Origin: Paenibacillus kobensis NBRC 15729 | GTDB taxonomy: Bacteria; Bacillota; Bacilli; Paenibacillales; Paenibacillaceae | Length of the DNA: 64,000 bases | Direction of reading: 5' to 3' | NCBI RefSeq assembly: GCF_004000825.1 | Contig: NZ_BILZ01000003.1 | Coordinates: 180,960-244,959, forward strand | Part shown: positions 45,600 to 55,545 of the stretch, piece by piece | Numbering within the stretch: position 1 is the stretch's first letter | Layout: the number at the start of each line of letters is the position of its first letter | Position numbers and translations under genes: made by a program | Notes under the pieces: model-generated | The model's input: only the letters and a program-made list of their open reading frames with translations | What the model was told of the DNA's origin: nothing | The model's database searches: none

Positions 45600-46322
45600 T
45601 TATATAATAGGTTGTTTCAATGGTGTTCCCGCCTTGCGCGGGTACTTGCGCGGCGTGTTGTCTGTCTTCGCTATGAACACGATATGCCTTTCCGACTGTT
45701 CATGCGGGAGCAACATCGATTCTACGCGAAGCTGCTTTCCTTTCAATTCACGCAAGCTTGCCGTTGCCTCTTGCAGTTCCTCTGCCGGGTCGCCGCCCTT
45801 CATCGCGGCGAATATTCCGCCTTTGACCGTGAACGGAAGGCAGAACTCATTCAGCACATTGAGACGGGCTACTGCTCTCGCGGTAACGAGATCGTAACGG
45901 TCCCGATGCTCTGGCAGACGGGCAATGTCCTCCGCCCTGCCGTGCACGCAATTAACGTTCGTTAGTCCGAGCTGCTGTACAACATGCTGCAGGAACGAAA
46001 TTCGCTTGTTCAGCGAATCGACGATTGTTACCTTCAGATGCGGGAAACAGATCTTGAGCGGCAGACTCGGAAATCCCGCTCCTGAGCCGATGTCGGCGAT
46101 GCTTCCCGCTTCATTCATATTCGTATAGAATGCTAGCGATACCGAGTCGTAAAAATGTTTCTCATATACCGCTTCGCGTTCCGTAATGCCCGTTAGGTTC
46201 ATTTTCTCGTTCCACTCGACTAACAGCCGGTAGTACGTTTCGAATTGGTTCAGTTGCCCCTCGGTTAGAGAAATGCCTTTCGCCGCGAGCTTCTCGCTGA
46301 ACCATGCCCATGTTTGATCCAT
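45600..46322 (-). CDS. rsmG: 16S rRNA (guanine527-N7)-methyltransferase RsmG
   Basis: 240 residues with IADIGSGAGFPSLPLKI (about 70-86) as the S-adenosylmethionine-binding motif. It makes m7G527 in 16S rRNA; loss gives low-level streptomycin resistance. GGGGGTAACGG precedes the ATG. It follows mnmG with an 8-base gap. Confidence 0.97.
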   Translation of the reverse strand: MDQTWAWFSEKLAAKGISLTEGQLNQFETYYRLLVEWNEKMNLTGITEREAVYEKHFYDSVSLAFYTNMNEAGSIADIGSGAGFPSLPLKICFPHLKVTIVDSLNKRISFLQHVVQQLGLTNVNCVHGRAEDIARLPEHRDRYDLVTARAVARLNVLNEFCLPFTVKGGIFAAMKGGDPAEELQEATASLRELKGKQLRVESMLLPHEQSERHIVFIAKTDNTPRKYPRKAGTPLKQPII

Positions 46323-46330
46323 TCGTTCCG

Positions 46331-48232
46331 TTACCCCCGCGCAGCCCGTGCAGCCGTTACTCGATTATAATGCTCCAAGTATACGAGCAGAATGGAAATG
46401 TCAGCAGGCGTTACGCCGGCAATCCGGGAAGCTTGGCCGATCGAGAGAGGACGAATTTGCGATAGATTCGTTTTCGCTTCGTTCGCAAGGCCATGTACGT
46501 CGAAATAATCGATATCATCTGGTATGCGCTTCTTCTCCATTTTGTTCATCCGCTCGACTTGAAGAAGCTGCTTCTCGATGTAGCCGCTATATTTCACTTG
46601 TATTTCGACCTGTTCCTTCATCTCTTCCGTCAATTCGTAAGGAGCTGCCGGCGTCAAACGTTCAATATGCGCATAGGTCACTTCTGGACGAAGCAGCAGC
46701 AACAGCGCCGAGGAGCCGCCCGCCATCGGTGCGGATCCGATCTCGGCTAGCAGCGACTGTGCCAACTCATCTGCACGGATCTTCGTCGAGCGAAGACGCT
46801 CGATCTCCTGTTCGACGAGCGCTTTCTTATTCAGAAAACGGTCGTACCGTTCTTGTGGAATAAGTCCGATCTCGTAACCAATCGGCGTCAAACGCAGATC
46901 AGCATTGTCATGGCGGAGCAGAAGACGGTACTCAGCACGCGAAGTAAGCAGTCGGTACGGCTCAGAAGTACCTTTCGTCACCAAGTCGTCGATCATAACG
47001 CCAATATAGCCTTGCGAACGTTCGATGACAACAGGCTCTCTGCCTTGCGCTTTGCGCGCCGCGTTAATACCCGCAACAATCCCTTGCCCGCCTGCTTCTT
47101 CATAACCGCTCGTGCCGTTGATCTGACCAGCGGTGAACAGACCCTCGATCAGTTTCGTCTCAAGCGTCGGCCATAGCTGCGTCGGTACAACCGCATCATA
47201 CTCAATCGCGTAGCCGGTCCGCATCATCTCGACTTGCTCCAGACCTGGAATGGAACGAAGAATGTTCAACTGTACATCTTCCGGCATACTCGTCGACAGA
47301 CCTTGAACGTAATACTCCGACGTATTCTTCCCTTCCGGCTCGAGGAAAATTTGATGCTTCGGTTTATCCGCGAAGCGGACAATTTTGTCCTCAATAGATG
47401 GGCAATAACGAGGCCCCGTGCCTTCGATCGCCCCTGAGAACATAGGCGCCCGGTGCAGGTTATCGTTAATAATTTGATGCGTTGTCTCTGATGTGTAAGT
47501 CAGCCAGCAAGGCAACTGCTCATTATCCGAGCTCTCCGTCTCGTAAGAGAAAAACTTCGGATTGTCGTCACCCGGCTGAATTTCAGTCTTGCTGAAATCA
47601 ATCGTGTCGCCGTGAACCCGCGGAGGCGTACCCGTCTTGAAGCGCGCGAGTTGGAAGCCGAGTTCCTTCAAGCATTGCGACAGCTTCACCGACGGTTGCT
47701 GATTGTTCGGACCGCTCTCATACATCAGTTCGCCCATAATGATTTTGCCGCGCAAATACGTACCTGTTGTAATGACGACCGACTTCGAACGATATTCCGC
47801 CCCTGTCTTCGTAATGACACCGACACAGCGGCCATCTTCGACGATCAGCTCATCCACCATGCCTTGGCGCAGCGTAAGATGATCCGTTTCTTCGATCGTT
47901 TTCTTCATCATATGCTGATAATCAAATTTATCGGCTTGCGCGCGGAGTGCATGAACCGCAGGCCCCTTACCTGTATTCAGCATACGCATTTGGATAAATG
48001 TTTTATCGATATTGCGGCCCATTTCGCCGCCGAGCGCATCGATCTCGCGAACGACATGCCCTTTGGCCGGCCCGCCGATCGACGGATTGCATGGCATAAA
48101 GGCGACCATGTCAAGGTTGATCGTGAGCAGCAGCGTCTCGCAGCCCATCCGGGCGGCGGCCAATGCCGCTTCACAACCGGCATGGCCGGCTCCTACGACG
48201 ACAACGTCGTAGTTTCCTCCGAGATAACCCAT
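46331..48232 (-). CDS. mnmG: tRNA uridine-34 5-carboxymethylaminomethyl modification enzyme MnmG (GidA)
   Basis: 633 residues. The FAD-binding [20 protein letters not shown] motif begins near residue 10, and [23 protein letters not shown] is the GidA signature. With MnmE it installs the cmnm5 group on the wobble uridine of certain tRNAs. GGAGGATTCACA precedes the ATG. Confidence 0.98.
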   Translation of the reverse strand: MGYLGGNYDVVVVGAGHAGCEAALAAARMGCETLLLTINLDMVAFMPCNPSIGGPAKGHVVREIDALGGEMGRNIDKTFIQMRMLNTGKGPAVHALRAQADKFDYQHMMKKTIEETDHLTLRQGMVDELIVEDGRCVGVITKTGAEYRSKSVVITTGTYLRGKIIMGELMYESGPNNQQPSVKLSQCLKELGFQLARFKTGTPPRVHGDTIDFSKTEIQPGDDNPKFFSYETESSDNEQLPCWLTYTSETTHQIINDNLHRAPMFSGAIEGTGPRYCPSIEDKIVRFADKPKHQIFLEPEGKNTSEYYVQGLSTSMPEDVQLNILRSIPGLEQVEMMRTGYAIEYDAVVPTQLWPTLETKLIEGLFTAGQINGTSGYEEAGGQGIVAGINAARKAQGREPVVIERSQGYIGVMIDDLVTKGTSEPYRLLTSRAEYRLLLRHDNADLRLTPIGYEIGLIPQERYDRFLNKKALVEQEIERLRSTKIRADELAQSLLAEIGSAPMAGGSSALLLLLRPEVTYAHIERLTPAAPYELTEEMKEQVEIQVKYSGYIEKQLLQVERMNKMEKKRIPDDIDYFDVHGLANEAKTNLSQIRPLSIGQASRIAGVTPADISILLVYLEHYNRVTAARAARG

Positions 48233-48308
48233 TGTGAATCCTCCTAACAGAATTAAAATATTGAAGTCCGGAATTAGACCGGAGTATCGTTAAATCGTTA
48301 AAACCATC

Positions 48309-49694
48309 TTACTTGCCGAGGCAGAATTGAGAGAAAATCTGATCGAGCAGCGACTCGCCGGCTGCATCGCCAATCACTTCGCCGAGGAGTTCCCAAGCCT
48401 GCTGAACGTCGATCTGAATGATATCAATCGGCACGCCGATATCCGTCGCCTCGATTGCATCGACCAGCGACTGCCTCGCCCGCTCTAATAACGAAATATG
48501 TCGAACATTCGTGACGTATGTCAAATCATTCGACTCAATCCGACCGCCGAAGAACAGATCGCTAATTACATTCTCCAGCCGGTCGATCCCTTCGTCCTCC
48601 AGCACCGACATTGGTACAATCCGCTCGGCTGAGAACACCTTCTCCACCTCAGACGCATCGAGCAGCTGCGGAAGATCCGTTTTGTTGAAAATAACGACGA
48701 CCTGCCGGCCTGCCAATCGCTCCATCAGCTCGCGGTCATCGTCATGCAGTAGTTCGTTCCGGTTCAATACGTACAGAATAAGATCGGCATCTTCCAGCGC
48801 GGAACGCGATCTCTCCACCCCGATCCGTTCGACCACGTCCGATGTTTCACGGATGCCCGCCGTATCCAGCAGCCGCAGCGGAATCCCATTCACCGTTACG
48901 AACTCTTCAATAACGTCCCGTGTCGTACCTGGTATGTCGGTAACAATCGCTTTATTCGAATGCGACAGAGCATTCAGCAGCGACGACTTGCCAACGTTCG
49001 GCCTTCCGACGATTGCTGTTACAATGCCTTCACGCAATATTTTCCCTTCCGATGCGGTCTTCAACAGCAAATTTACGCCTGCGAGCGCTTCTCCGCAATG
49101 CTCGCGAATGAAAGCACTCGTCAACTCCTCGACGTCATGCTCGGGGTAGTCGATGTTAACCTCTACATGCGCAATAACTTCAAGGATACGTTGGCGCAGC
49201 TCGATAATGCGCCGTGATAACGAGCCCTCCGATTGCTTCATCGCCACCTGGAACGCACGGTCGGACTTCGAGCGAATCAGATCAATGACCGCCTCCGCCT
49301 GCGTCAGATCGATTCGTCCGTTCAGGAACGCGCGTTTCGTGAACTCGCCTGGCTCCGCTAGCCGTATTCCCTCTTGACGAAGCACGAGCTGCAGCACGTT
49401 GCGGGCCGCAATGACGCCGCCGTGCGTACCAATCTCGACAACGTCTTCGCCTGTGAACGAGCGCGGACCGCGCATTAACGTCACAAGCACTTCCTCTACC
49501 TTCTCGCCTGTTGACGGATCGACGATATGGCCATAATGGACCGTATGCGTTTCGGCTGCTTCAAAATCCGCCTTCGTCCGTAGAACAGCAGCCGTTCGAG
49601 CAATTGCGTCGGGGCCGCTTAACCGAATGACGGCGATACTGCCTTCGCCGACCGCCGTTGCAATTGCCGCTATCGTATCATGAGACATGACCAT
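48309..49694 (-). CDS. mnmE: tRNA modification GTPase MnmE (TrmE)
   Basis: 461 residues. N-terminal tetrahydrofolate-binding domain (DTIAAIATAVGEGSIAVIRLSG), helical domain, inserted G domain with GRPNVGKSSLLNAL, DIPGTTRD and NKTD, and the C-terminal C-LGK end (FCLGK) with the catalytic Cys. Partner of MnmG. AGGAG lies 9 bases before the ATG at 49694; the frame extends 15 codons upstream. Confidence 0.97.
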   Translation of the reverse strand: MVMSHDTIAAIATAVGEGSIAVIRLSGPDAIARTAAVLRTKADFEAAETHTVHYGHIVDPSTGEKVEEVLVTLMRGPRSFTGEDVVEIGTHGGVIAARNVLQLVLRQEGIRLAEPGEFTKRAFLNGRIDLTQAEAVIDLIRSKSDRAFQVAMKQSEGSLSRRIIELRQRILEVIAHVEVNIDYPEHDVEELTSAFIREHCGEALAGVNLLLKTASEGKILREGIVTAIVGRPNVGKSSLLNALSHSNKAIVTDIPGTTRDVIEEFVTVNGIPLRLLDTAGIRETSDVVERIGVERSRSALEDADLILYVLNRNELLHDDDRELMERLAGRQVVVIFNKTDLPQLLDASEVEKVFSAERIVPMSVLEDEGIDRLENVISDLFFGGRIESNDLTYVTNVRHISLLERARQSLVDAIEATDIGVPIDIIQIDVQQAWELLGEVIGDAAGESLLDQIFSQFCLGK

Positions 49695-49717
49695 GATGAA
49701 ACGCTCCTCATAAAAAA

Positions 49718-49744
49718 CAGCAATGACCATAAGAGCCATTGCTG
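49718..49744 (-). terminator. Terminator between jag and mnmE
   Basis: CAGCAATG (49718-49725) pairs with CATTGCTG (49737-49744); on the minus strand six T follow. Confidence 0.7.
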
Positions 49745-49787
49745 CGAATTAATTGCGCTACTTTAGTTCATCGCCCTATAATGCTCA

Positions 49788-50438
49788 TTATTCGCTGATT
49801 CGTTCCTTCGCATTCCTCTCTTGGAGTGCGATGACGATGCGCCGATTCGGCTCTTCGCCTTGACTGAACGTTCGAACGAACGGGTGATGCTGCAGCTGCG
49901 AATGAATAATTTTACGTTCTTGCGGAGACATCGGCTCGAGTACGACTTCCTTACCCGTGCGAACAACTCGCCCGGCTAGCCGATCCGATAATTCCTCCAA
50001 CGTCTTCCGTCTGCGTTCGCGGAAACCTTCCGCATCGAGAACGATTCGAACCGGCTTATCGCTATAACGGTTGGCCACAATCGTGGTCAAATATTGCAAT
50101 GCATCGAGCGTCTGACCTCGGCGGCCAATCAATTGGCCGAGATCGCCTTCTCCTTCAACCTCCAGAAGGTGACCTTCCTTCGAATCGGATCGGGTTACCT
50201 TCACCATCAGTCCCATTGCGCCAGCAACTTCAGTTATGAATTGCTCCGCTTGGTCGTAAGCATCTGGCAGTTCCTCAAGCTCTACCTTCGCTTCCTTCAC
50301 ACCGATCAAGCCGAACAGCCCCTTAGAGGGCTGCTCGAGCACGACCGTAATGACGCGGTCTTCCGTCGTTTGCAATTGCTTCAGTCCGTTACGGACAGCT
50401 TCTTCTACCGTCTTGCCCGATGCGACGATTTTCCTCAT
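49788..50438 (-). CDS. jag: RNA-binding protein Jag/KhpB (SpoIIIJ-associated)
   Basis: 216 residues: Jag N-terminal domain (1-55), type II KH domain (about 85-150, LIGRRGQTLDALQYL) and R3H domain (about 155-210). It binds RNA with KhpA and influences cell wall and sporulation. Its start overlaps the yidC stop by 4 bases. Confidence 0.95.
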   Translation of the reverse strand: MRKIVASGKTVEEAVRNGLKQLQTTEDRVITVVLEQPSKGLFGLIGVKEAKVELEELPDAYDQAEQFITEVAGAMGLMVKVTRSDSKEGHLLEVEGEGDLGQLIGRRGQTLDALQYLTTIVANRYSDKPVRIVLDAEGFRERRRKTLEELSDRLAGRVVRTGKEVVLEPMSPQERKIIHSQLQHHPFVRTFSQGEEPNRRIVIALQERNAKERISE

Positions 50439-51211
50439 TTCGCAGGAACACTCTCCTTACGCTTGGATGTGCGTACGTACAGGAAATAGTTCTGAACAAT
50501 TGTATAGATGTTGCTGAAAATCCAGTACAGCGGCAGTGCTGCCGGGAAGTTGAGCGCCATAACAAAGATCATAACCGGGAAAATGATCAGCATGATCTGC
50601 ATGCCCGGCATTGCATTCTTCTGTTGCGACTGCATCATCTTCGTCTGCAGGAATGTCGTAATCGCCGCTAATACCGGCAATATATGATACGGATCCTTCT
50701 CACCAAGTTGGAGCCACAGGAATTCGTGCTCGCGAATGGCGCTGTTCATGTAGATCGCGTTATACAAAGCGATAAAAATCGGCATTTGTACGATCATCGG
50801 GAGACAGCCCGCCATCGGATTGACTTGATTCTGCTGGAACAGCTTCATCGTCTCCTGCTGCACCAACTGCGGATTGTCCTTATGTTTCTTACGGATCTTC
50901 TCAATTTCAGGCTGAATTGCCTGCATCGCCTTCGAGCTGCGGTATTGCTTCAGCGTCAGCGGCAGGATCAGCGTTCTTACGATAATCGTAAGCAGCAGAA
51001 TCGATAAGCCGTATTCGCCGCCGAACAATTTCGCAAACTTGTCGAGCATTAACGCGAACCAATATACAACATTGCGCTGCCAGAAGTTCCCCTCCAGCAA
51101 GCCTTCAGTTGTCGTTGTATGATTCGACGTCGTGCATCCCGTCAGGGTAGCTACCACCAGAATCAGAACCGCGACAAGCAGCCATTTCTGTTTCAAAATG
51201 CGGGACAACAT
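50435..51211 (-). CDS. yidC: Membrane protein insertase YidC (SpoIIIJ/OxaA)
   Basis: 258 residues. A lipobox LTGC gives lipidated Cys26, followed by five membrane helices; TLKQYRSSKAMQAIQPEI is in the first cytoplasmic loop. It inserts membrane proteins and, as SpoIIIJ in bacilli, is needed for engulfment-stage signalling. GAGAGGAG precedes the start at 51211; the longer frame from 51277 lacks a lipoprotein signal at its start. Confidence 0.96.
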   Translation of the reverse strand: MLSRILKQKWLLVAVLILVVATLTGCTTSNHTTTTEGLLEGNFWQRNVVYWFALMLDKFAKLFGGEYGLSILLLTIIVRTLILPLTLKQYRSSKAMQAIQPEIEKIRKKHKDNPQLVQQETMKLFQQNQVNPMAGCLPMIVQMPIFIALYNAIYMNSAIREHEFLWLQLGEKDPYHILPVLAAITTFLQTKMMQSQQKNAMPGMQIMLIIFPVMIFVMALNFPAALPLYWIFSNIYTIVQNYFLYVRTSKRKESVPAK

Positions 51212-51307
51212 CACAAACTCCTCTCTGTCAGAGCCATTGCTTTTCCACCCTAAACTATACCATATTCTCTGGATCAAAGAAACAACTCGTACACTTTGCG
51301 GCAGCAG

Positions 51308-51655
51308 TTATGTACGCGCCTTCAACAGGCCCGCTTTCTTCAGCACGTGGAGCACGCTTCGCTCCAGCTCCTTCGTCTTCATCTCAACGGCCGGCTTGCG
51401 AACAATCAGAATCAAATCGACGCGCGGCGCGATTCTCTCCGCATTCAGCCGGACGATTTCTTTCACAACTCGGCGCATCCGGTTGCGCACAACCGCATTG
51501 CCGATCTTCTTGCTAGCCGAAACGCCAAGCCGGAATGGCTCCGCAGCCGGCTGCTTCGACCAATAGACGACAAACTGGCCGTTCGCGAACGATTTGCCCG
51601 CCCTGTAGATCCGGCTGAAATCCGCTCGATTCCTCAGTCTGAGCTTGCGATGCAT
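51308..51655 (-). CDS. rnpA: Ribonuclease P protein component
   Basis: 115 residues starting MHRKLRLRNRADFSRIY, with the RNR motif in NAVVRNRMRRVVKE. It assists the RNase P RNA in cutting tRNA 5' leaders. GGAGGTGGGGGAGC precedes the ATG. It follows rpmH as in nearly all bacteria. Confidence 0.97.
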   Translation of the reverse strand: MHRKLRLRNRADFSRIYRAGKSFANGQFVVYWSKQPAAEPFRLGVSASKKIGNAVVRNRMRRVVKEIVRLNAERIAPRVDLILIVRKPAVEMKTKELERSVLHVLKKAGLLKART

Positions 51656-51711
51656 GCTCCCCCACCTCCTGCTTCCTTCTATATAAGAGCTTGTTCATAA
51701 ACATAAAAAAA

Positions 51712-51733
51712 AAGACCACCGCACAGTGGTCTT
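51712..51733 (-). terminator. Terminator after rpmH
   Basis: AAGACCAC-CGCACA-GTGGTCTT (51712-51733), with nine T on the minus strand. Since rnpA follows, it probably lowers rnpA relative to rpmH. Confidence 0.8.
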
Positions 51734-51737
51734 AAGC

Positions 51738-51872
51738 TTATGCGCTCAGTACTTTTCTTCCTTTTTGACGGCGAGCGGCCAGTACCTTGCGACCGTTCTT
51801 CGTGCTCATGCGAGTACGGAAGCCGTGAACTTTCTTACGTTTGCTTACATTCGGTTTAAAAGTCGGTTTCAT
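51738..51872 (-). CDS. rpmH: 50S ribosomal protein L34
   Basis: 44 residues, [18 protein letters not shown] to RKVLSA, the normal basic L34. AAGGAGGTG precedes the ATG at 51872. It is the first gene left of oriC. Confidence 0.98.
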   Translation of the reverse strand: MKPTFKPNVSKRKKVHGFRTRMSTKNGRKVLAARRQKGRKVLSA

Positions 51873-52036
51873 TCGTATGCACCTCCTTGCAAGTATCGTA
51901 ATATGCGTCCTTCTCCGAAGAGAGTTGCTCCTGCAGGTTACGCGTTCTTTCAATAAAGAAGGCATTCACCAGCTGCCGGACTTGATCGGGAAATCTCCAT
52001 CTCTGCCCCGACAGCCCTGAAAAAAGACCTTTTTAT

Positions 52037-52065
52037 ATTTAACCACGCAGCCCGGTAAAAGTCAA
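52037..52065 (-). promoter_or_regulatory. Candidate promoter of rpmH-rnpA
   Basis: On the minus strand TTGACT (52060-52065) and TTAAAT (52037-52042) are 17 bases apart. Confidence 0.5.
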
Positions 52066-52103
52066 CTGGATACGGCTTTAGCAAAAATTAAGCAGTTCCA
52101 CAG

Positions 52104-52469
52104 TTATACACATACGAATAGAAGCCATCCTATTTTTGTGGATATGCACAGCCCTCATTGTGAAATCTGACGAAAATTAATAACATGTGTATAATTTTTG
52201 GCCACTTAGGGCGAATGTTGTCGAAAATTTAACAGGATATAAACAATATCTTGTGCTGTCAGTAACATTTATACACAACCTGTAGGATTTGTGGATAATG
52301 ACCCCAGATTCGTTGTAATATAAGGCTTCTTTTGCTATGATAGATATGTTTTCTATGTGGATACCGGAATGAAATCAACTACGTTATACACAACCTGTGG
52401 ATAACATTGTGAACAAGTTCATCCCCTCTTAATAGATGTCGGGATAGCTTTCGTTCGTACTGTGGATGA
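52104..52469. other. oriC: Replication origin, DnaA-box cluster upstream of dnaA
   Basis: Perfect DnaA boxes (TTATACACA or TTATCCACA, either strand) lie at 52104-52112, 52186-52194, 52269-52277, 52290-52298, 52384-52392 and 52396-52404. One-mismatch boxes lie at 52137-52145, 52356-52364 and 52461-52469. They fill the 680-base gene-free interval between rpmH and dnaA, which matches the upstream half of the bipartite origin of B. subtilis. The region would also autoregulate dnaA. Confidence 0.92.
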
Positions 52470-52550
52470 ACGAAGCCCCTGAACGGATACATCTTATACA
52501 AAGCGAGAATTGACGCCTGTTCGGCCAATCAGACTAAGGAGTGACATGCT

Positions 52551-53897
52551 GTGGACAGCCATACCCCGGATATGTGGCAGCAAGTGCTGTCGGTAATCCA
52601 GACGAAGCTCAGTAAACCGAGTTTCGACACGTGGTTTAAGGCGACAAGAGCCGATATTAAAGGCGATATGCTTGTCGTAACCGCGCCAACGACGTTTGCT
52701 GCCGAATGGCTGGAGAGCCGATACACGAAGCTGGTCCGGACAACGATGTACGAATTTCTGGGACGAACGGTCGATGTGAAGTTTGTCATCGAAGAGAATC
52801 GGCCGCCTGAGCCTGTCGCTGCGCCGCCCGTTGCGGTTCCGGCACAGGTCATGGCAGATGAACCCTACACTCATCTGATCAATTCCAAATATACGTTCGA
52901 CAATTTCGTCATCGGCGCCAACAACCGTTTCGCTCACGCAGCGTCTCTAGCCGTAGCCGAAGCGCCGGCCAAGACCTATAATCCGCTGTTCCTCTACGGC
53001 GGCGTCGGTCTCGGCAAGACGCATCTTATGCATGCGATCGGCAATTATATAATTGAACACAACCCGAATATGAAGGTCATGTACATTTCGTCGGAGAAGT
53101 TCACGAACGAATTCATCAACGCCATTCGGGACAACAGTCCGGAAAGCTTCCGCAACAAGTACCGGAACATCGATGTGCTGTTGATCGACGACATTCAGTT
53201 CCTCGCAGGCAAGGACGGGACGCAGGAGGAATTTTTCCATACCTTCAATGCGCTGCACGAGGAACGGAAGCAGATCGTCATCTCCAGTGACCGTCCGCCG
53301 AAAGAAATTCCGACGCTGGAGGAACGGCTTCGTTCCCGGTTCGAATGGGGACTTATGACCGACATCCAAGCACCGGATCTCGAGACGAGGATCGCAATTC
53401 TTCGTAAGAAAGCGCGGGCTGAGAACCTGGAAATCCCGAATGAAGCGATGGTCTACATCGCCAATCAGATCGATACGAACATCCGGGAACTAGAAGGAGC
53501 ACTCATTCGAGTCGTCGCCTATTCTTCTCTGATTAATGAGGACATTTCGTCCCATCTTGCCGCAGAAGCGCTGAAGGATATTATTCCGTCCAGCCGGCCG
53601 AAGATGATAACGATTCAGGACATTCAGCAGAAGGTCGGCGAGTTTTACGGATTGCGGCTTGAGGAGTTTAAAGCGCGTAAGCGTACGAAAGCGGTTGCGT
53701 TCCCCCGCCAGATTGCGATGTACTTGTCCCGCGAGCTGACTGACTATTCGCTGCCGAAGATCGGTGAAGCTTTCGGCGGCCGCGACCATACGACCGTCAT
53801 CCATGCGCACGAGAAGATATCGACGCAGCTGAAGGTGGATCAGGACCTGTACAAGATCGTTCAGAATCTCAGCGAGAAGATCAAAAATCATACGTGA
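52551..53897 (+). CDS. dnaA: Chromosomal replication initiator DnaA
   Basis: 448 residues. Domain I (1-85), short linker, AAA+ domain III with Walker [14 protein letters not shown] (about 148-160) and Walker [13 protein letters not shown], and domain IV with the DNA-binding [15 protein letters not shown] near the C-terminus. It binds the boxes on both sides of its gene and opens the origin. It starts with GTG, with AAGGAGTGA 6-9 bases upstream. Confidence 0.98.
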   Translation: MDSHTPDMWQQVLSVIQTKLSKPSFDTWFKATRADIKGDMLVVTAPTTFAAEWLESRYTKLVRTTMYEFLGRTVDVKFVIEENRPPEPVAAPPVAVPAQVMADEPYTHLINSKYTFDNFVIGANNRFAHAASLAVAEAPAKTYNPLFLYGGVGLGKTHLMHAIGNYIIEHNPNMKVMYISSEKFTNEFINAIRDNSPESFRNKYRNIDVLLIDDIQFLAGKDGTQEEFFHTFNALHEERKQIVISSDRPPKEIPTLEERLRSRFEWGLMTDIQAPDLETRIAILRKKARAENLEIPNEAMVYIANQIDTNIRELEGALIRVVAYSSLINEDISSHLAAEALKDIIPSSRPKMITIQDIQQKVGEFYGLRLEEFKARKRTKAVAFPRQIAMYLSRELTDYSLPKIGEAFGGRDHTTVIHAHEKISTQLKVDQDLYKIVQNLSEKIKNHT

Positions 53898-53941
53898 ATA
53901 ACATAGAACAACCGAGCAAGCCTATGCACAAGCTATGCACA

Positions 53942-54025
53942 TGTGGATAGGCTTGCTTTATCAACGTTCATAGGGCTTATCCACATATTCACCGCGCCTA
54001 GTACTACTGCTTCTATATTTTTAAC
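53942..54025. other. Second half of oriC: DnaA boxes, DnaA-trio-like repeat and AT-rich unwinding element
   Basis: The dnaA-dnaN gap holds TGTGGATAG (53942-53950, one mismatch) and a perfect TTATCCACA (53977-53985). About a dozen bases later comes a series of TAC/TGC/TTC/TA triplets (about 53999-54014) running into TATATTTTTAA (about 54013-54023). Order and spacing are as in the B. subtilis basal unwinding system, where DnaA loads from the box onto triplets of single-stranded DNA. Confidence 0.75.
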
Positions 54026-54116
54026 TAAACATCGTCAATAAATGACATGCATCAGCATTCGCCGACAACGCCATTTACGCATTCAATTTACGGACAAGCG
54101 ACATAGGAGTGAAATC

Positions 54117-55259
54117 ATGAAACTGTCTATAACGAAGAACGAACTTAACGATGCGATTCAACAAGTCGCCAAAGCCGCTTCGGCTAGACCTGCCATTCCG
54201 ATACTCGGCGGTATCAAATTCGAAGTGACCCATCAAGGCGTCACCTTAACCGCCAGCGACACCGACATTTCGATCCAGAGCTTTATTCCTGTTGAATCCG
54301 GGAATTCTATTATTGCCAAAGTCGATAAACCAGGCAGCGTCGTGCTTCCGTCCAAATTTATCGTCGAGATCGTCAAGAAGCTCCCGTCAGACGATGTTGA
54401 AATCGAGGTCGGCGAACATTTCATTACGATGATCCGTTCCGGCTCCACCGATATTCAGATGGTTGGACTCGATCCAGAGGAGTTTCCGGTTCTGCCATCG
54501 ATTGAGGAGAGCGACGTTCTGCAAATCCCAGGCGATCTTCTCAAGTCGCTTATCCGTCAGACGATTTTTGCTGCATCCACAAGTGAACAAACGCCTGTGC
54601 TGACCGGTGCACTTGTGAACTTGTCCAATAGCGATCTTCGTTTCGTTGCAACAGACCGCCATCGTCTAGCGAACCGTTCGGCTCATGTCGATTCGCACCC
54701 GGATCTTCGTTTCTCTAACGTCGTGATTTCGGCGAAGACGCTTAACGAGCTTTCCCGTCTGATTCCAGACGCATCCGCGCTCGTCGATATGGTCGTTGCA
54801 GACAATCAAGCGCTATTCAAAATCGGCAACGTATTGTTCTACTCTCGACTGCTGGACGGGACTTACCCCGACACTTCCAAAATTATTCCGCAGTCGTACA
54901 AAACAGAACTTGTCGTCGATACAAAAAAATTAACTGACGCGATTGACCGCGCTTATCTGATGAGCCGCGAAGAAAAGACGAACATCGTTCGCCTGGTAAC
55001 GCTCGATAACGGCGGTATTGAGATTTCGTCGAGCTCGTCTGATCTGGGACGCGTAACCGAGCAGCTCGAAGCGTTCAAGATGGAAGGCGACGCACTGCGC
55101 ATTGCCTTCAACTCCAAATATATGCTCGATGTGCTCAAGGTAATCGACAGCGAGCAATTGACGATTCAATTCACCGGAGCAATGAGCCCGATTATTATTC
55201 GTCCTGCGGATCATCCGCATAGCACGTATATCATTTTGCCGTACCGGACGACGGGCTAA
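54117..55259 (+). CDS. dnaN: DNA polymerase III sliding clamp, beta subunit
   Basis: 380 residues of three clamp domains; starts MKLSITKNELNDAIQQVAKA and ends with the partner-binding pocket segment HSTYIILPYR. A dimer encircles DNA and tethers the polymerase. AGGAGTGA precedes the ATG; an in-frame extension upstream (from 54042) is not supported and would overlap the unwinding region. Confidence 0.98.
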   Translation: MKLSITKNELNDAIQQVAKAASARPAIPILGGIKFEVTHQGVTLTASDTDISIQSFIPVESGNSIIAKVDKPGSVVLPSKFIVEIVKKLPSDDVEIEVGEHFITMIRSGSTDIQMVGLDPEEFPVLPSIEESDVLQIPGDLLKSLIRQTIFAASTSEQTPVLTGALVNLSNSDLRFVATDRHRLANRSAHVDSHPDLRFSNVVISAKTLNELSRLIPDASALVDMVVADNQALFKIGNVLFYSRLLDGTYPDTSKIIPQSYKTELVVDTKKLTDAIDRAYLMSREEKTNIVRLVTLDNGGIEISSSSSDLGRVTEQLEAFKMEGDALRIAFNSKYMLDVLKVIDSEQLTIQFTGAMSPIIIRPADHPHSTYIILPYRTTG

Positions 55260-55300
55260 CGGCCCGTCTTCTGTTTACGTAAGAACGGAGCGACAACCGA

Positions 55301-55519
55301 ATGAAAGAAATTACGATCGGAACGGAATACATCGCCCTCGGCCAGTTTCTGAAGCTGTCAGACTGCATCGATTCCGGCGGCCAGGCGAAGCCGTTTCTTC
55401 AGGAGAACGAAGTGCGGATTAACGGGGAAGTCGACAACCGCCGCGGACGCAAGTTGTATGCAGGCGATATTGTCGAGGTCGAAGGGTTCGGTGCATTCAC
55501 CGTTGCCCGCCGTTCATAA
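55301..55519 (+). CDS. yaaA: S4-domain protein YaaA (RlbA-like)
   Basis: 72 residues with the S4 RNA-binding pattern LGQFLKLSDCIDSGGQAKPFL and ENEVRINGEVDNRRGRKL. It is the small S4 protein found between dnaN and recF; linked to ribosome biogenesis. CGGAG precedes the ATG. Confidence 0.93.
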   Translation: MKEITIGTEYIALGQFLKLSDCIDSGGQAKPFLQENEVRINGEVDNRRGRKLYAGDIVEVEGFGAFTVARRS

Positions 55520-55545
55520 GCCGAATTGACGGGGGCTGAATCATT

